Shown: positions 53,432 through 62,451 of the stretch, piece after piece
Layout: every line of letters begins with the position of its first letter
How positions within the stretch are numbered: the first letter of the stretch is position 1
Origin: SAR202 cluster bacterium
GTDB taxonomy: Bacteria; Chloroflexota; Dehalococcoidia; Lucifugimonadales; UBA1123
DNA length: 64,000 nucleotides
Direction: 5' to 3'
Assembly: GCA_030752795.1 (NCBI GenBank)
Contig: JASMDM010000034.1
Coordinates: 1 to 64,000 of the forward strand
Program-made: the position numbers and the translations under genes
The notes under the pieces: generated by a model
Database searches by the model: none
The model's input: the letters and a program-made list of their open reading frames with translations, nothing else
Told to the model about the DNA's origin: nothing

Positions 53432-53775
53432 TTGCCCATGTTCTTCATCGGATGGGGTGAGGACTATCACCACCCCCACAATTGGGCGTCTCCATACGCC
53501 GCCGCGGGGGGCACGTTCTCTGCATGGCAATCGTTCCCGGACGATCTCAAAGCAGAGATGGACGGACTCATCACCGAGTGCTTGACGCCCTCGAGGAAGC
53601 GGCCCAAGTCTGCTACGAAGGCTTGCAGACCACCGCGATGGAGAATGCCATCGACATCTTCATGGTCCAGCCCGTCGGGCGACACTATGAGCAGCTTTGG
53701 ATCGAGGGTTACAACAACAACCCCGCGTACCAAGGAAACTGGTTTTACCCGCTGTCCAAATGGCTGTTAGGATAG
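53432..53775 (+). pseudogene. C-terminal remnant of a peptide ABC transporter binding protein (dppA-like)
   Basis: Only the last 110 or so codons of an SBP_bac_5 family protein remain: MFFIGWGEDYHHPHNWASPY in one frame, then, after a single-base loss near 53580, LDALEEAAQVCYEGLQ and VQPVGRHYEQLWIEGYNNNP up to the stop at 53775. The expected approximately 450 N-terminal residues, including the signal peptide, are absent; the 110 bases upstream show nothing recognisable. It directly precedes the two permease genes. Confidence 0.8.
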
Positions 53776-53792
53776 AGTAGACAAGCGAAACA

Positions 53793-53824
53793 GAATGGGC
53801 CGAGGGACACCCTTCGGCCCATTC
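53793..53824. other. Strong intergenic hairpin between binding-protein remnant and permease
   Basis: GAATGGGCCGA (53793-53803) and TCGGCCCATTC (53814-53824) form a perfect 11-bp stem with a 10-base loop and no T tract. Hairpins of this type after binding-protein genes usually stabilise the upstream message or reduce read-through into permease genes. Here it has outlived the gene it served. Confidence 0.75.
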
Positions 53825-53874
53825 GCACGTACCTGAGGCAATATCACAGTGGGTTCACACATGCGGGGCGAACG

Positions 53875-54900
53875 ATGGCGGCGCTAGCACTCCGAAGGTT
53901 GCTGCTACTTCCAGTCACCCTACTTGGCCTTGGCATCTTGGTGTTTGCGCTGTTGATGATGTTGAGCCCGATCGAGCGGGCCTCCCTGTACCTCAATCAA
54001 GACGTCCCCAAAACGGACATCCAAGTGCTCGTCGATCGCCATGGATTGGACGATCCGATTCCGATCCAATTTGGCAGGTGGCTGAAAAACACCGTTACGG
54101 GCGATCTGGGTTGGTCAAAAACAGCGCGTCAACCCGTGTCGTCGGCGCGGTGGCGTTTTCTGCCTGCCACCGTTGAACTCAGCATATGGAGCACGATCCC
54201 AGTCATTCTTGTTGGCACGTGGCTAGGCGTTGTCTCTGCTTTGAACCACAACAAAGCAGTCGACCACGTGCTGCGCGTATTTTCTATTTTGGGCTGGTCA
54301 TTTCCGACTTTCGTCATTGCGTCGTTGGCGCTGATGATCTTCTACGTCAAGTTGGGCTGGTTTCCAGCCGGGAGGCTCAGCGAATGGGCAAGCCAGGACG
54401 TGTTTGCGCAGGAATTCACTCAATACACCAGGATGCACACGATCGACGCCGTATTGAACCTGCGCATGGACATCCTGTGGGATGCGATACGCCACCTGGT
54501 TCTGCCGGTGACCACTCTTTCGTATCTGAGCTGGGCGCTGATCCTGCGGGTCACTCGGTCCGCCACGTTGGAAGCCTTAAACCAAGACTACGTCAGAACC
54601 GCCCGGGCCAAAGGCCTCGCTGAACGTACCGTCATATACGTTCATGTAATGCGAAATGCCCTCATTCCCGTCACCACCATCGGCGGGCTGCTCATAGTCG
54701 GCCTGTTGAACGGTGTCGTGATCACCGAGATCGTATTCAATTTCAAAGGCATGGGTTGGTTCTTTGCCAACGCGGCGCTCAATTTGGATGTCGTGTCCGT
54801 GCTTGGTTTTACGATGTTCAACGGCGTTCTGATTACGCTTGGGAACCTAGCCGTCGATATTTCGTACGGCTTCCTTGATCCACGAGTGAGGCTTTCATGA
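53875..54900 (+). CDS. Peptide/nickel ABC transporter permease, DppB type
   Basis: Inner-membrane subunit of 341 residues with about six helices. The N terminus has LRRLLLLPVTLLGLGILVFA, an external loop follows (DIQVLVDRHGLDDPIPIQFG, GDLGWSKTARQPV), and the EAA loop that contacts the ATPase reads DYVRTARAKGLAERTVIYVH. The frame is intact, but its partners are not: the binding protein is a remnant, the next permease is frameshifted, and no ATPase genes follow. It overlaps the downstream permease by four bases. Confidence 0.88.
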   Translation: MAALALRRLLLLPVTLLGLGILVFALLMMLSPIERASLYLNQDVPKTDIQVLVDRHGLDDPIPIQFGRWLKNTVTGDLGWSKTARQPVSSARWRFLPATVELSIWSTIPVILVGTWLGVVSALNHNKAVDHVLRVFSILGWSFPTFVIASLALMIFYVKLGWFPAGRLSEWASQDVFAQEFTQYTRMHTIDAVLNLRMDILWDAIRHLVLPVTTLSYLSWALILRVTRSATLEALNQDYVRTARAKGLAERTVIYVHVMRNALIPVTTIGGLLIVGLLNGVVITEIVFNFKGMGWFFANAALNLDVVSVLGFTMFNGVLITLGNLAVDISYGFLDPRVRLS

Positions 54901-55873
54901 GCACCTCTGACAGGCCAGAGACAGCCCACGCCGACGCGTCGAATCAGTGGTGGTCTGCGCTCCGGCGTTCCGTTTCTAGTTCCCGATCGCTCGGCGTGTT
55001 CAAGCGCTGGTTGCCAACCGCCTTGCGCTCACAGGCATGGTGCTGCTGACGGGTTTCGCCGTGGTCGCGATCGCGGCGCCAATCATCGCTGAGCCGACGC
55101 ATCCGGAGACCGCGTACAAAATGCCCTGGGACGGATTTAAGGCGGAGCCGCAACTGCCCAGCGATGAGCATATATTTGGCACAACACAAGGGCAGTACGA
55201 TATCTTCTACGGAATCGTCTGGGGGACTCGGACCGCATTCAAAGTCGGTCTGATCGTGACAGGAACCACGGTCGTGATCGGCTTGGTCGTCGGAAGCATC
55301 GCCGGCTACTATGGCGGCTGGGTCGACGACGTCTTGATGCGGATCACTGAGATCTTCATGGCGTTCCCGTTCCTGCTCGCGGCGTTGACGATGGCGGCCG
55401 TCATCAAGTCTACCTACCCTCAAGTTCAGGGAATCTACGTGGAAATGTTGGCGCTGATTATCTTTGCTTGGATGGGCTACGCACGTTTGATCCGAGCCGA
55501 CATCGTGAGCACCAAGGAACGGGACTACGTTCTCGCCGCTCGGACGGTCGGAGCAGGCGACGTGCGTATCCTGCTCAAGCATATTCTGCCGAATTCGTTC
55601 TACCCTACCCTGGTCGTAGCGTCAATGGACATCGGCTCCATCGTCATCTCCTTCGCGGCTCTCAGCTTTCTCGGCTTGGGCGCGGACGAAGGTTACGCGG
55701 ACTGGGGCCAGATGATCTCACTGGCTCGGAACTGGATCCCAACGTTGTCCAGCCACTGGCACATCATCGTGTTCCCGGGAGGCGCGATTATCCTATTCGT
55801 GCTGTCGCGGAACCTCGTCGGAGACGCCCTGCTCGAGATCCTTGACCCGAGGCTTCGCGGCCAAGGGATCTGA
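54897..55873 (+). pseudogene. Peptide ABC transporter permease, DppC type, frameshifted near the N terminus
   Basis: ATG 54897 overlaps the upstream stop (ATGA). The first 37 codons read as a normal DppC leader (ETAHADASNQWWSALRRSVS). After FKR near 55007 one base is missing and the frame must change to continue as VANRLALTGMVLLTGFAVVA. From there the rest is complete, with the EAA loop RDYVLAARTVGAGDVRILLK and the end LEILDPRLRGQGI. Re-initiation at GTG/ATG near 55037 would give 278 residues with a clipped first helix, so residual function cannot be fully excluded. Confidence 0.75.
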
Positions 55874-55907
55874 CGACACCCGCCTCAGCGCAAGATGCGT
55901 AATCATT

Positions 55908-55937
55908 AAGGGCTCCCCGGATTTCCGAGGAGCCCTT
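55908..55937. terminator. Hairpin terminator between convergent genes
   Basis: AAGGGCTCCCCGG (55908-55920) and CCGAGGAGCCCTT (55925-55937) form a long stem with one mismatch and a 4-base loop, with TTCTC after it on the plus strand and AATGATTACG on the other. It serves the transporter operon (+) and the SDR gene (-). Confidence 0.85.
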
Positions 55938-55979
55938 CTCGCGTCTTTGCGATCGTGCTGCTACGAAGCGCTGAGGCCT

Positions 55980-56735
55980 CTAGGACGTACCGACCTCGCC
56001 GGATACGTCGCGACGCATCGTCGGGCGTATGACGAGCTCGGGTATCGCGGTGCGCCAGTCCAGCCGCGCGATGAGCGCGATGGTGGCCGCCGCATCCTCC
56101 GCTGGCACCATCGTCTCCCTGGCCTCATCAGACGGCGGGACCGGCCGGTTGTTCAGAATTGGCGTGTCGACCTCGCCGGGTATGACCACTGTCGCTCGAA
56201 TGCCGGTGTTGACGTACTCGGCCGACAGGAAATGCGTGAAGTTGATAACCGCCGCCTTCGCTGCTGAGTAGCTCATTCCGGCCAGCAGGCTCGGATTGGT
56301 CCCCGCCATCGACGATACGTTGATGATCGTGCCGCGTTTCGCCTCGAGCATGGATGGCACCGCTGCCTGCGTGCAGAACACGGTTCCCATCAGGTTGGAC
56401 TCCATAACCTGTCTGAGCTCCTCGGGCGTCGTTGTCAGCAGCTTTCGATGCACCGAGCTGTGGCCCGCGTTGTTGACGAGGATGTCGATCTTGCCGTACG
56501 AGTCCAGCACCGATTTCGTCATCGCGTTAACCGCATCGTTGTCCGCCACGTCCAGTCCGAACGCCGCGGCTTTGCCGCCCGCGGCCTCGATCTCGGCTTT
56601 GACGTTTTCAACCTTCGAAAGGGTGCGGCCCACAGCGACCATCGTGGCGCCTTCCGCTGCCATCATGACGGCCGCCGCCCGTCCGATGCCGCTTCCGCCG
56701 CCCGTCATTATGCATACTTTGCCATCGAGTCCCAT
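55980..56735 (-). CDS. Short-chain dehydrogenase/reductase
   Basis: NAD(P)-dependent classical SDR of 251 residues. The cofactor loop is VCIMTGGGSGIGRAAAVMMA near residue 8, followed by DILVNNAGHSS, the catalytic Ser in INVSSMAGT and the Tyr/Lys pair in MSYSAAKAAVINFTHFLS. ATG 56735 follows GGAGGT. It stands alone between the terminator and a transporter gene. The substrate is unknown. Confidence 0.9.
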   Translation of the reverse strand: MGLDGKVCIMTGGGSGIGRAAAVMMAAEGATMVAVGRTLSKVENVKAEIEAAGGKAAAFGLDVADNDAVNAMTKSVLDSYGKIDILVNNAGHSSVHRKLLTTTPEELRQVMESNLMGTVFCTQAAVPSMLEAKRGTIINVSSMAGTNPSLLAGMSYSAAKAAVINFTHFLSAEYVNTGIRATVVIPGEVDTPILNNRPVPPSDEARETMVPAEDAAATIALIARLDWRTAIPELVIRPTMRRDVSGEVGTS

Positions 56736-56837
56736 CGATTACCTCCAAGCTTGATTTTTGGCTTACTCATTTAACCGTTAAGTCTCCGGCTCGCTCACAT
56801 TGTTTTGCCTTCGTTTAATACTCCCGCAACCCGGTTG

Positions 56838-57701
56838 CTACGCTAACGCCATCGCTAACAGACCCGCGACCAAAATCGCGACACCGAGGATCTGGTTCGG
56901 CGCCAGGCTTTCCTTGAACAAGAACACCCCTCCCAACATCGGCACGACTGGATAGGCGGTCGCGGCGGCGCCAACAATCGACACCATGCCGATTTCCGCG
57001 CCTCTCGCAAACGCAAAGTTGCTGCCGGTTTCCAGGAGGGCAACCGCTACGACGGCCACTCCAACGAATCTGGTCATGCCTTGCCAGGGCCAAGCTCGCC
57101 TCGCGACAGCCACTGGAGCGATCATTAGGAGCATGAACACCTTGGACAGATACATCGGCAGGAACCAGCCCATCTCCTGTGACAGTGCGCCGATGCCGAA
57201 CTGCCACACGCCTGCCCCGATCGAGATGCCGATGCTCAGCATCACACCCAGACTGACGAGGTTTTGCTTTCCGCCCATCGCCCGCAGGTCGACAGACGCC
57301 AAAATGACCCCACCTATGGTAGCCGCTACTCCGACGAACTGCCATATCCCAAGATTTTCGTCGAGGAACACCACGGCCAAAGTGACGACGATCGCGGTGT
57401 GCGCCGCGAGGATCGGGCTGATTATTGCCACGGGGCCAAGCTGAAGCGCCTTGTACAGGCCGACGTAGAACCCGAACAACATGACCGACAAGACGATCAA
57501 TTGTAGCCATTGGGTCGTCGTGATCGAGCCCAATCCGGACTCGACGGGCAGGTAGAATGAGAACACGACAACCGCAATGATCTGGATGCTGAGGACCGTT
57601 CGTTGCACACCGTATCGCCGCACCAAAAGAGCGGCGATTACGTCGGAGACTCCCAGTCCGGTGGCCGCGATGAGCCCGAAGGCTATGCTCTCGAGAACCA
57701 T
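56838..57701 (-). CDS. EamA/DMT-family transporter
   Basis: Inner-membrane protein of 287 residues with about ten hydrophobic helices arranged as two EamA repeats: GLIAATGLGVSDVIAALLVR through GPVAIISPILAAHTAIVVTLA, then VSLGVMLSIGISIGAGVWQF through GMVSIVGAAATAYPVVPMLG. The typical ending EsLxxxQxxG is present as ESLAPNQILGVAILVAGLLA. A metabolite exporter is likely; the cargo is unknown. It lies between the SDR and ferritin-VIT genes on the same strand. Confidence 0.87.
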   Translation of the reverse strand: MVLESIAFGLIAATGLGVSDVIAALLVRRYGVQRTVLSIQIIAVVVFSFYLPVESGLGSITTTQWLQLIVLSVMLFGFYVGLYKALQLGPVAIISPILAAHTAIVVTLAVVFLDENLGIWQFVGVAATIGGVILASVDLRAMGGKQNLVSLGVMLSIGISIGAGVWQFGIGALSQEMGWFLPMYLSKVFMLLMIAPVAVARRAWPWQGMTRFVGVAVVAVALLETGSNFAFARGAEIGMVSIVGAAATAYPVVPMLGGVFLFKESLAPNQILGVAILVAGLLAMALA

Positions 57702-57762
57702 CTTTATGCGGCTGGGATGTTGGCGGTTGACAGGGCGCGCGGGCGGATGCCGTAGTCGATGT

Positions 57763-58869
57763 TCAACCCAAGACCGTCACACCGATAAGCCGGCCCACGC
57801 TGTAAGTCACCGCGGCAGCAAGGCCGCCCGCGAACAGCATCCTCAGAGCGCCCCACGACGCACTGCGGCCCGAGTTGACCGCGACGAACGCGCCCACCAA
57901 AACGAGGGCAATTGCACTGAATACGGCGCTGAGTGTGAACGCCATGCTGGCCGCGCCGATCGCGTACGGGAGTATCGGAACTATCGCTCCCAATACGAAC
58001 GCGACGAAGGAGCTTCCTGCGGCGCCCCAGGGCGATCCGAGCGCGTCCGGGTCCAGTCCCAGCTCTTCGCGCGCCATCGTTTCGAGCGCCACCTCGGGTT
58101 GAGCCATGATCCGGTCGGCGATGCTCCGCGCCTCTTCTTCCGTCATGCCTTTGGTCTGGTAGATCAGGACAAGCTCTTCGTGTTCTTCTTCGGGAAACTC
58201 AGCGAGTTCGGCGGCTTCAACGCCGATCTGGTGTTCGTAGATGTCGCGCTGCGATCGTACTGACACGTACTCGCCCGCTGCCATCGAGAACGCGCCCGCG
58301 AGGAGGCCCGCGACGCCTGCCAGCAGGACGAAATCGGCGTTGTCGGTGCCGCCAGCGACGCCCATTACGAGGCTGAAGTTCGACACGAGTCCGTCGTTTA
58401 CGCCGAGGATCGCGGCGCGAATGCTACCGCCGCTGCCTACCGCCGCGTGGGTCACCTCGCCCGAGGAAGTGCCAGTGGACATGGCCCGAAGCACTCGAGC
58501 GTGCTGTCGCTCGTCGGGCACCAAATCCCTGGCCTCGGGGTCCACCGCGTACTTGCTGATGTCCTTGGCCTCGCCGCGAACCAACCACGGGATCACAATC
58601 GAGGAGCCAAAGAACTTTGCGACGACCTGGTAGGCACGGATGCGCGGTCCCCGTCCGGCGGGTTTCAACGTGGCCGGATCGATGCCAAGTTTCTCCGCCC
58701 AGCGCGACGCATGGCGCATCTCTGCCTGAACCAGGCTTCGGAACGCGTCGGAACGAGATTCGTCGCCCTCGGCGTCGGCCAAGGCGCCGTACATCGCCGC
58801 CGCCTCGAGTTCTGCCTGCAGATAGCCTTTGTATCGTTTTTCGTCAGATGATGCTCGACGCAATTCCAC
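57763..58869 (-). CDS. Ferritin-like domain fused to a VIT1/CCC1 iron transporter (MbfA-like)
   Basis: Protein of 368 residues with two parts. The N-terminal ferritin/rubrerythrin-like domain (residues 1-140) offers possible di-iron ligands in QAELEAAAMYGAL, VQAEMRHASRWAEKLG and PDERQHARVL. The C-terminal VIT1/CCC1 membrane domain has about five helices, with AAILGVNDGLVSNFSLVMGV and a cytoplasmic Glu-rich metal-sensing loop (FPEEEHEELVLIYQTKGMTE). Such fusions export iron (MbfA) or manganese and protect from peroxide stress. GTG 58869 is the apparent start. Confidence 0.88.
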   Translation of the reverse strand: MELRRASSDEKRYKGYLQAELEAAAMYGALADAEGDESRSDAFRSLVQAEMRHASRWAEKLGIDPATLKPAGRGPRIRAYQVVAKFFGSSIVIPWLVRGEAKDISKYAVDPEARDLVPDERQHARVLRAMSTGTSSGEVTHAAVGSGGSIRAAILGVNDGLVSNFSLVMGVAGGTDNADFVLLAGVAGLLAGAFSMAAGEYVSVRSQRDIYEHQIGVEAAELAEFPEEEHEELVLIYQTKGMTEEEARSIADRIMAQPEVALETMAREELGLDPDALGSPWGAAGSSFVAFVLGAIVPILPYAIGAASMAFTLSAVFSAIALVLVGAFVAVNSGRSASWGALRMLFAGGLAAAVTYSVGRLIGVTVLG

Positions 58870-59358
58870 GTATCCGTCTGACTGGAGTCGATGTCTTTGA
58901 TGATCGCCTGCCCGGCCGGCGCTGGGATCGCCGTTCCGTGCTGGCGCCGTTAGGCTCTGCGGGAACGACCGTATCAGGCTGCTTCGCCCGTCTGCCGAAG
59001 AGATATTTTAACACAGGCGAGGTCGACGACAGTCGTTGTTCAGCGATGCCTCCTGCGACGATCACCTCGGTGTCAATGAGTGAGAGCGTGGCTTGGCGCT
59101 GATGGCCGTCAACCGATCAGTTTGTGCTCGACGCTTCCCACTCCGTTGAGTGTTCCGCAGGGAGAGAATCCTCCAGAGCTCCGCAGGCAACGATACCTGT
59201 TCAGCGACCAGATTCTTCGGCTGCGGCCTCTGAATGACAGTCTTTGGTGCGCCATCGCTGCCCCATGCATTGTCCGTACCTCAACCGTGAATTCGCTCGA
59301 GACGGACATATTAGTCCGACAGACCGGACACGCTCGAAAATCGATTCGCCCGATGTGT
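58870..59358. other. 489-bp intergenic stretch with one repeat copy
   Basis: No gene supported; the few open frames are short and lack homology I recognise. It holds one copy of the main dispersed repeat and lies between two minus-strand genes, so it probably carries the promoter of the ferritin-VIT gene. Confidence 0.55.
59165..59240 (+). repeat. Dispersed intergenic repeat, main family, copy 6
   Basis: CCGCAGGCAACG, then CTGTTCAGCGACCAGATTCT, TCGGCTGCGGCCTCTGAATG and ACAG. It matches the right-hand 60 bases of copies 1 and 7. Confidence 0.85.
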
Positions 59359-60219
59359 TCAAACCAATCCGGGCAGACCCAGCCTGTTGCGAATTGTCTT
59401 GAGTCGATTGACGTTCTCGCGGTCCGGTCCCTTCTTTTCAGGGCCCGGCACTTCGAGCAAAAACGGAACATCGCGGAAAGAATCGTGCGCCATGATCGCC
59501 TCGAACCCGTCCAGGCCGATGAAGCCGTCGCCGATGTTTTCGTGACGGTCGACTCCGGAGCCGAGCTCCATCTTGGTGTCGTTCGCGTGGACGGCGACAA
59601 GCCTGTCGAGTCCGATCTCTCGGTCGAACTCGTCCATCGCCGCGCCGACTCCATTGGGCGTGGCGAGGTCATAGCCCGCCGCGAAGCAGTGTTGCGTGTC
59701 CAGACAGATCTTCACACGAGGACTGTCGATAGCGGCGACTAGCCGGCCCAGTTCGCCAAAAGACGCACCGATGTGGGCGCCCATGCCTGCGCTGTTTTCG
59801 ATGATCAACCAGGTGTCGTCCGGAGTGCGCTCCAACACCTGGTTGAGCGCTGCCGACGCCTGGTCGAGCACGCCGTCGAAGCCTTTGCCCTTGTGGCTGC
59901 CGCCGTGGAAGATGACGCCCGGAACGCCCAGCGCGCTGGCAGCGTTCATGTTCTCGACCAAACACTCGATCGACTTCTCGAGGATGTCCGACGATCCCCC
60001 GACGTTCACCAGGTAGCTCCCGTGGATGAAAGCGAGCCCAACACCGGATTCCGTAGCCCTGGACCGGAAGTCGGCGATCTGTTCGTCTGACGGCTTCCTG
60101 AAGCGCCACGCGCGCGGCGACGACGCGAATATCTGCACCGCCTCAGCACCGATGTCCACGGCCCGGTCGAACGCGGTCGCCGGCCCTCCGGCTGTCGAGA
60201 CGTGTGCTCCGATTCTCAT
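59359..60219 (-). CDS. nfo: Endonuclease IV (AP endonuclease)
   Basis: Zinc enzyme of base-excision repair cutting 5' of abasic sites. The TIM-barrel protein of 286 residues starts MRIGAHVSTAGGPATAFDRA. Metal-binding blocks are visible: VGLAFIHGSYLVNVG, GVIFHGGSHKGKG, WLIIENSAGMGAHIG, VKICLDTQHCFAAGYDL, VAVHANDTKMELGSGVDRHE and PFLLEVPG. ATG 60219 has GGAG nearby; an upstream in-frame extension to 60444 is ruled out by the family N terminus. It is divergent from a dehydrogenase gene. Confidence 0.95.
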   Translation of the reverse strand: MRIGAHVSTAGGPATAFDRAVDIGAEAVQIFASSPRAWRFRKPSDEQIADFRSRATESGVGLAFIHGSYLVNVGGSSDILEKSIECLVENMNAASALGVPGVIFHGGSHKGKGFDGVLDQASAALNQVLERTPDDTWLIIENSAGMGAHIGASFGELGRLVAAIDSPRVKICLDTQHCFAAGYDLATPNGVGAAMDEFDREIGLDRLVAVHANDTKMELGSGVDRHENIGDGFIGLDGFEAIMAHDSFRDVPFLLEVPGPEKKGPDRENVNRLKTIRNRLGLPGLV

Positions 60220-60348
60220 GATTGTCTCCGTCCTGTCGATCGTCGAGTATGGTGTCGCCAGCGTTATTGAACTGTGTTGCCCAACGGGAATTGTATTCGG
60301 CGCGCGCGGATTTCTCCAGTATTTCCGCACGGAGGCGACACTAGAACT

Positions 60349-60377
60349 TTGCCTGTCGAGCACGGCTGACCTATAAT
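60349..60377 (+). promoter_or_regulatory. Promoter ahead of the DUF1932-type dehydrogenase
   Basis: TTGCCT (60349-60354), a 17-bp spacer and a consensus TATAAT (60372-60377), 61 bases ahead of ATG 60438. This is a good match to a housekeeping sigma-factor promoter. Confidence 0.75.
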
Positions 60378-60437
60378 CGGAAAACCCGACCACTGGGGCT
60401 TCGCCAGGATCCCGGTGATGGGCGAGGAGATGCATCG

Positions 60438-61337
60438 ATGACAATCAAGACAATCGCGATCCTGAGTCCGGGCGATATGGGCCACGGCGTCGGCAAGGCG
60501 CTGGGCGTGCACGGATTCGACGTGATCACCTGCCTGACGGCTCGTAGCGATCGCACCCGGGATCTGGCGCTCGAAGGCGGCATCAGAGACGTTCCCGATC
60601 TCGGCGAAATGGCAACCCAGGCGGATCTCGTGCTTTCGATTCTCGTCCCTGCCCAAGGGGTGGCGACGGCCCGTGCGTTCGCGGAAGCGGCCAGCGCGGC
60701 CGGGACGAGCGCCTACTACGCGGATTGCAACGCGGTCTCGCCGAAAACGGCCGGAGAGATCGATTCGATCATCACGGGGGCGGGTTCACGATTCATCGAC
60801 GGCGGAATCATCGGCGGTTCGCCCGCGAGGGGCGCCGTGCCTCGTTTCTACTGTTCCGGACCGCATTCGGCGGCAATGACCGAACTCGACGGCAAGGGCA
60901 TCGCGGTGCGAGACATCGGCGGCGAGGTTGGCCGTGCGTCCGGCATCAAGATGTGCTACGCGTCGTTCACGAAGGGCACATCCGCGCTTCAGGTCGCGAT
61001 GTTTACGACCGCTGAAGCTCTGGGCTTGTCCGATGAACTGGCGTCTGAACTCGCTTCCAGCCAGGCAGAATCACTGAAGCGAGCGGAGGCGAACGTGCCT
61101 CGACTGCCTTCGAACGCCGGGCGCTGGATCGGCGAGATGGAGGAGATTGCGGCAACGTTCGACGACGCCGGTGTCACGCCATATCTCCACCGGGGCGCCG
61201 CGGAGATGTTCCGCCTGCTGGCATCGACGCCGTTCGCCGACGAGTCGCCCGAGACGGTGGACCGTTCGCGAACGCTGGCTAACACGATCAAGGTCGTAGC
61301 GGAACATCTGCCATCCAGGACCCAATCCGGCGACTGA
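60438..61337 (+). CDS. NAD(P)-dependent beta-hydroxyacid dehydrogenase-like protein (DUF1932)
   Basis: Protein of 299 residues. The Rossmann N-terminal domain has the dinucleotide loop AILSPGDMGHGVGKALGVHG and DLVLSILVPAQGV, as in 3-hydroxyisobutyrate/6-phosphogluconate dehydrogenases. The C-terminal helical DUF1932 domain begins around GRASGIKMCYASFTKGTSAL, with the catalytic-position Lys in GIKMCYASFTKG. The substrate is unknown. A clear promoter lies upstream. The zinc dehydrogenase follows after 85 bases on the same strand. Confidence 0.85.
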   Translation: MTIKTIAILSPGDMGHGVGKALGVHGFDVITCLTARSDRTRDLALEGGIRDVPDLGEMATQADLVLSILVPAQGVATARAFAEAASAAGTSAYYADCNAVSPKTAGEIDSIITGAGSRFIDGGIIGGSPARGAVPRFYCSGPHSAAMTELDGKGIAVRDIGGEVGRASGIKMCYASFTKGTSALQVAMFTTAEALGLSDELASELASSQAESLKRAEANVPRLPSNAGRWIGEMEEIAATFDDAGVTPYLHRGAAEMFRLLASTPFADESPETVDRSRTLANTIKVVAEHLPSRTQSGD

Positions 61338-61422
61338 TCGTCGGCCAGCGTTGGATCGCGATCCGGCGCCCTTACACGACGCCAACCAAGCAAGTTCAGT
61401 CTAATCGTCAGGAGGGATCGAA

Positions 61423-62451
61423 GTGAAAGCCCTGTACGTCAAAACTCCGGGCGAAGAACCCGAACTGGAAGTGCGCGAGATCGACACCCCGTCGCCCGGA
61501 GAGGGCGAGGTGCTGATCAAAGTCGCGTCAGCCGGACTGTGCAACCACGATGTCGCAATCATGCGCGGCCTGCTGCGACGAGGTGTGAATCCGGATGTGA
61601 TCCTCGGCCACGAGATCGCGGGCGCCGTCGAAGAGGCCGGACCGGGAACGAGTGCGTTGGGCGCCGGAGCCCGAGTCGTGGCGAATCTTACGGTGTTCTG
61701 CGGCGAATGCGAACGCTGCGTCACCGGGCACGAGTACCGATGCGTCACCGGTCGCGGCGTGGGTCACGCGGTTAACGGCGGGTTCGCCGAGTATGTGACG
61801 CTGCCGGAGAGATGCCTGGTTCGTCTTCCCGAATCGGTGGACCTTGATACGGCAAGCGTACTCGCCTGCCCGATCGCCGTCACACTGCAGGCACTCAAAG
61901 ACGTCGCGAAGACGCGGCCTGGCGAAACCGTGTTGGTCACCGGCGCCGGCGGAGGGCTGGGCGTCCATGCACTCCAGGTCGCCACGGCGCTCGGCGCTCG
62001 GGTGTTGGCAGCCACGTCGTCCCCGGAGAAGCTCGACGGCCTCGAAGCGTACGCGCCCGGCGGCGTCATTTTGGGCGGCGAGCTCGATTTCTCGGAGATC
62101 GCCCTCGCGCTATCCGAAGACGCTGGCGCCGATGTCGTGATCGACACTGTGGGTTCCGCCACGTTCGGGTCTTCGCTGCGAAGCCTGACTCAGTTCGGTC
62201 GACTGGTGGTCCTGGGTGAGGTCGAAGGCCAACGAGTCAACTTCAACCTGGCCGAGGTCATCTTCCGAGACGCCGCCGTGGTCGGCTCATCGGGCGCCGG
62301 CAAAGCCCAAGTCGAAGAGGTCGTTCGGATGGTCGCCGACGGCGAAGTGAAGCCGGTCATCTCGGACCGAGTGCCGCTTGCAAGCGCGCGCGACGCGTTC
62401 GATCTGGTCGGGTCGCGGCAGGCGTTAGGAAGGGTTGTGCTGGTTCCGTAA
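61423..62451 (+). CDS. Zinc-dependent alcohol dehydrogenase family protein
   Basis: Medium-chain dehydrogenase of 342 residues. The catalytic zinc site is SAGLCNHDVAIMRG plus LGHEIAG, and the structural zinc site has four cysteines in CGECERCVTGHEYRC. The cofactor loop is VLVTGAGGGLGVHALQVATA near residue 170. CAGGAGGGATC just upstream supports GTG 61423. The substrate is unknown; it may act with the preceding dehydrogenase. Frame intact. Confidence 0.9.
   Translation: MKALYVKTPGEEPELEVREIDTPSPGEGEVLIKVASAGLCNHDVAIMRGLLRRGVNPDVILGHEIAGAVEEAGPGTSALGAGARVVANLTVFCGECERCVTGHEYRCVTGRGVGHAVNGGFAEYVTLPERCLVRLPESVDLDTASVLACPIAVTLQALKDVAKTRPGETVLVTGAGGGLGVHALQVATALGARVLAATSSPEKLDGLEAYAPGGVILGGELDFSEIALALSEDAGADVVIDTVGSATFGSSLRSLTQFGRLVVLGEVEGQRVNFNLAEVIFRDAAVVGSSGAGKAQVEEVVRMVADGEVKPVISDRVPLASARDAFDLVGSRQALGRVVLVP

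Noticed and set aside
58850-59102. Small plus-strand gene upstream of nfo
   Set aside because: Composition is shadow-like, there is no ribosome-binding site, and it overlaps the start of the ferritin-VIT gene.
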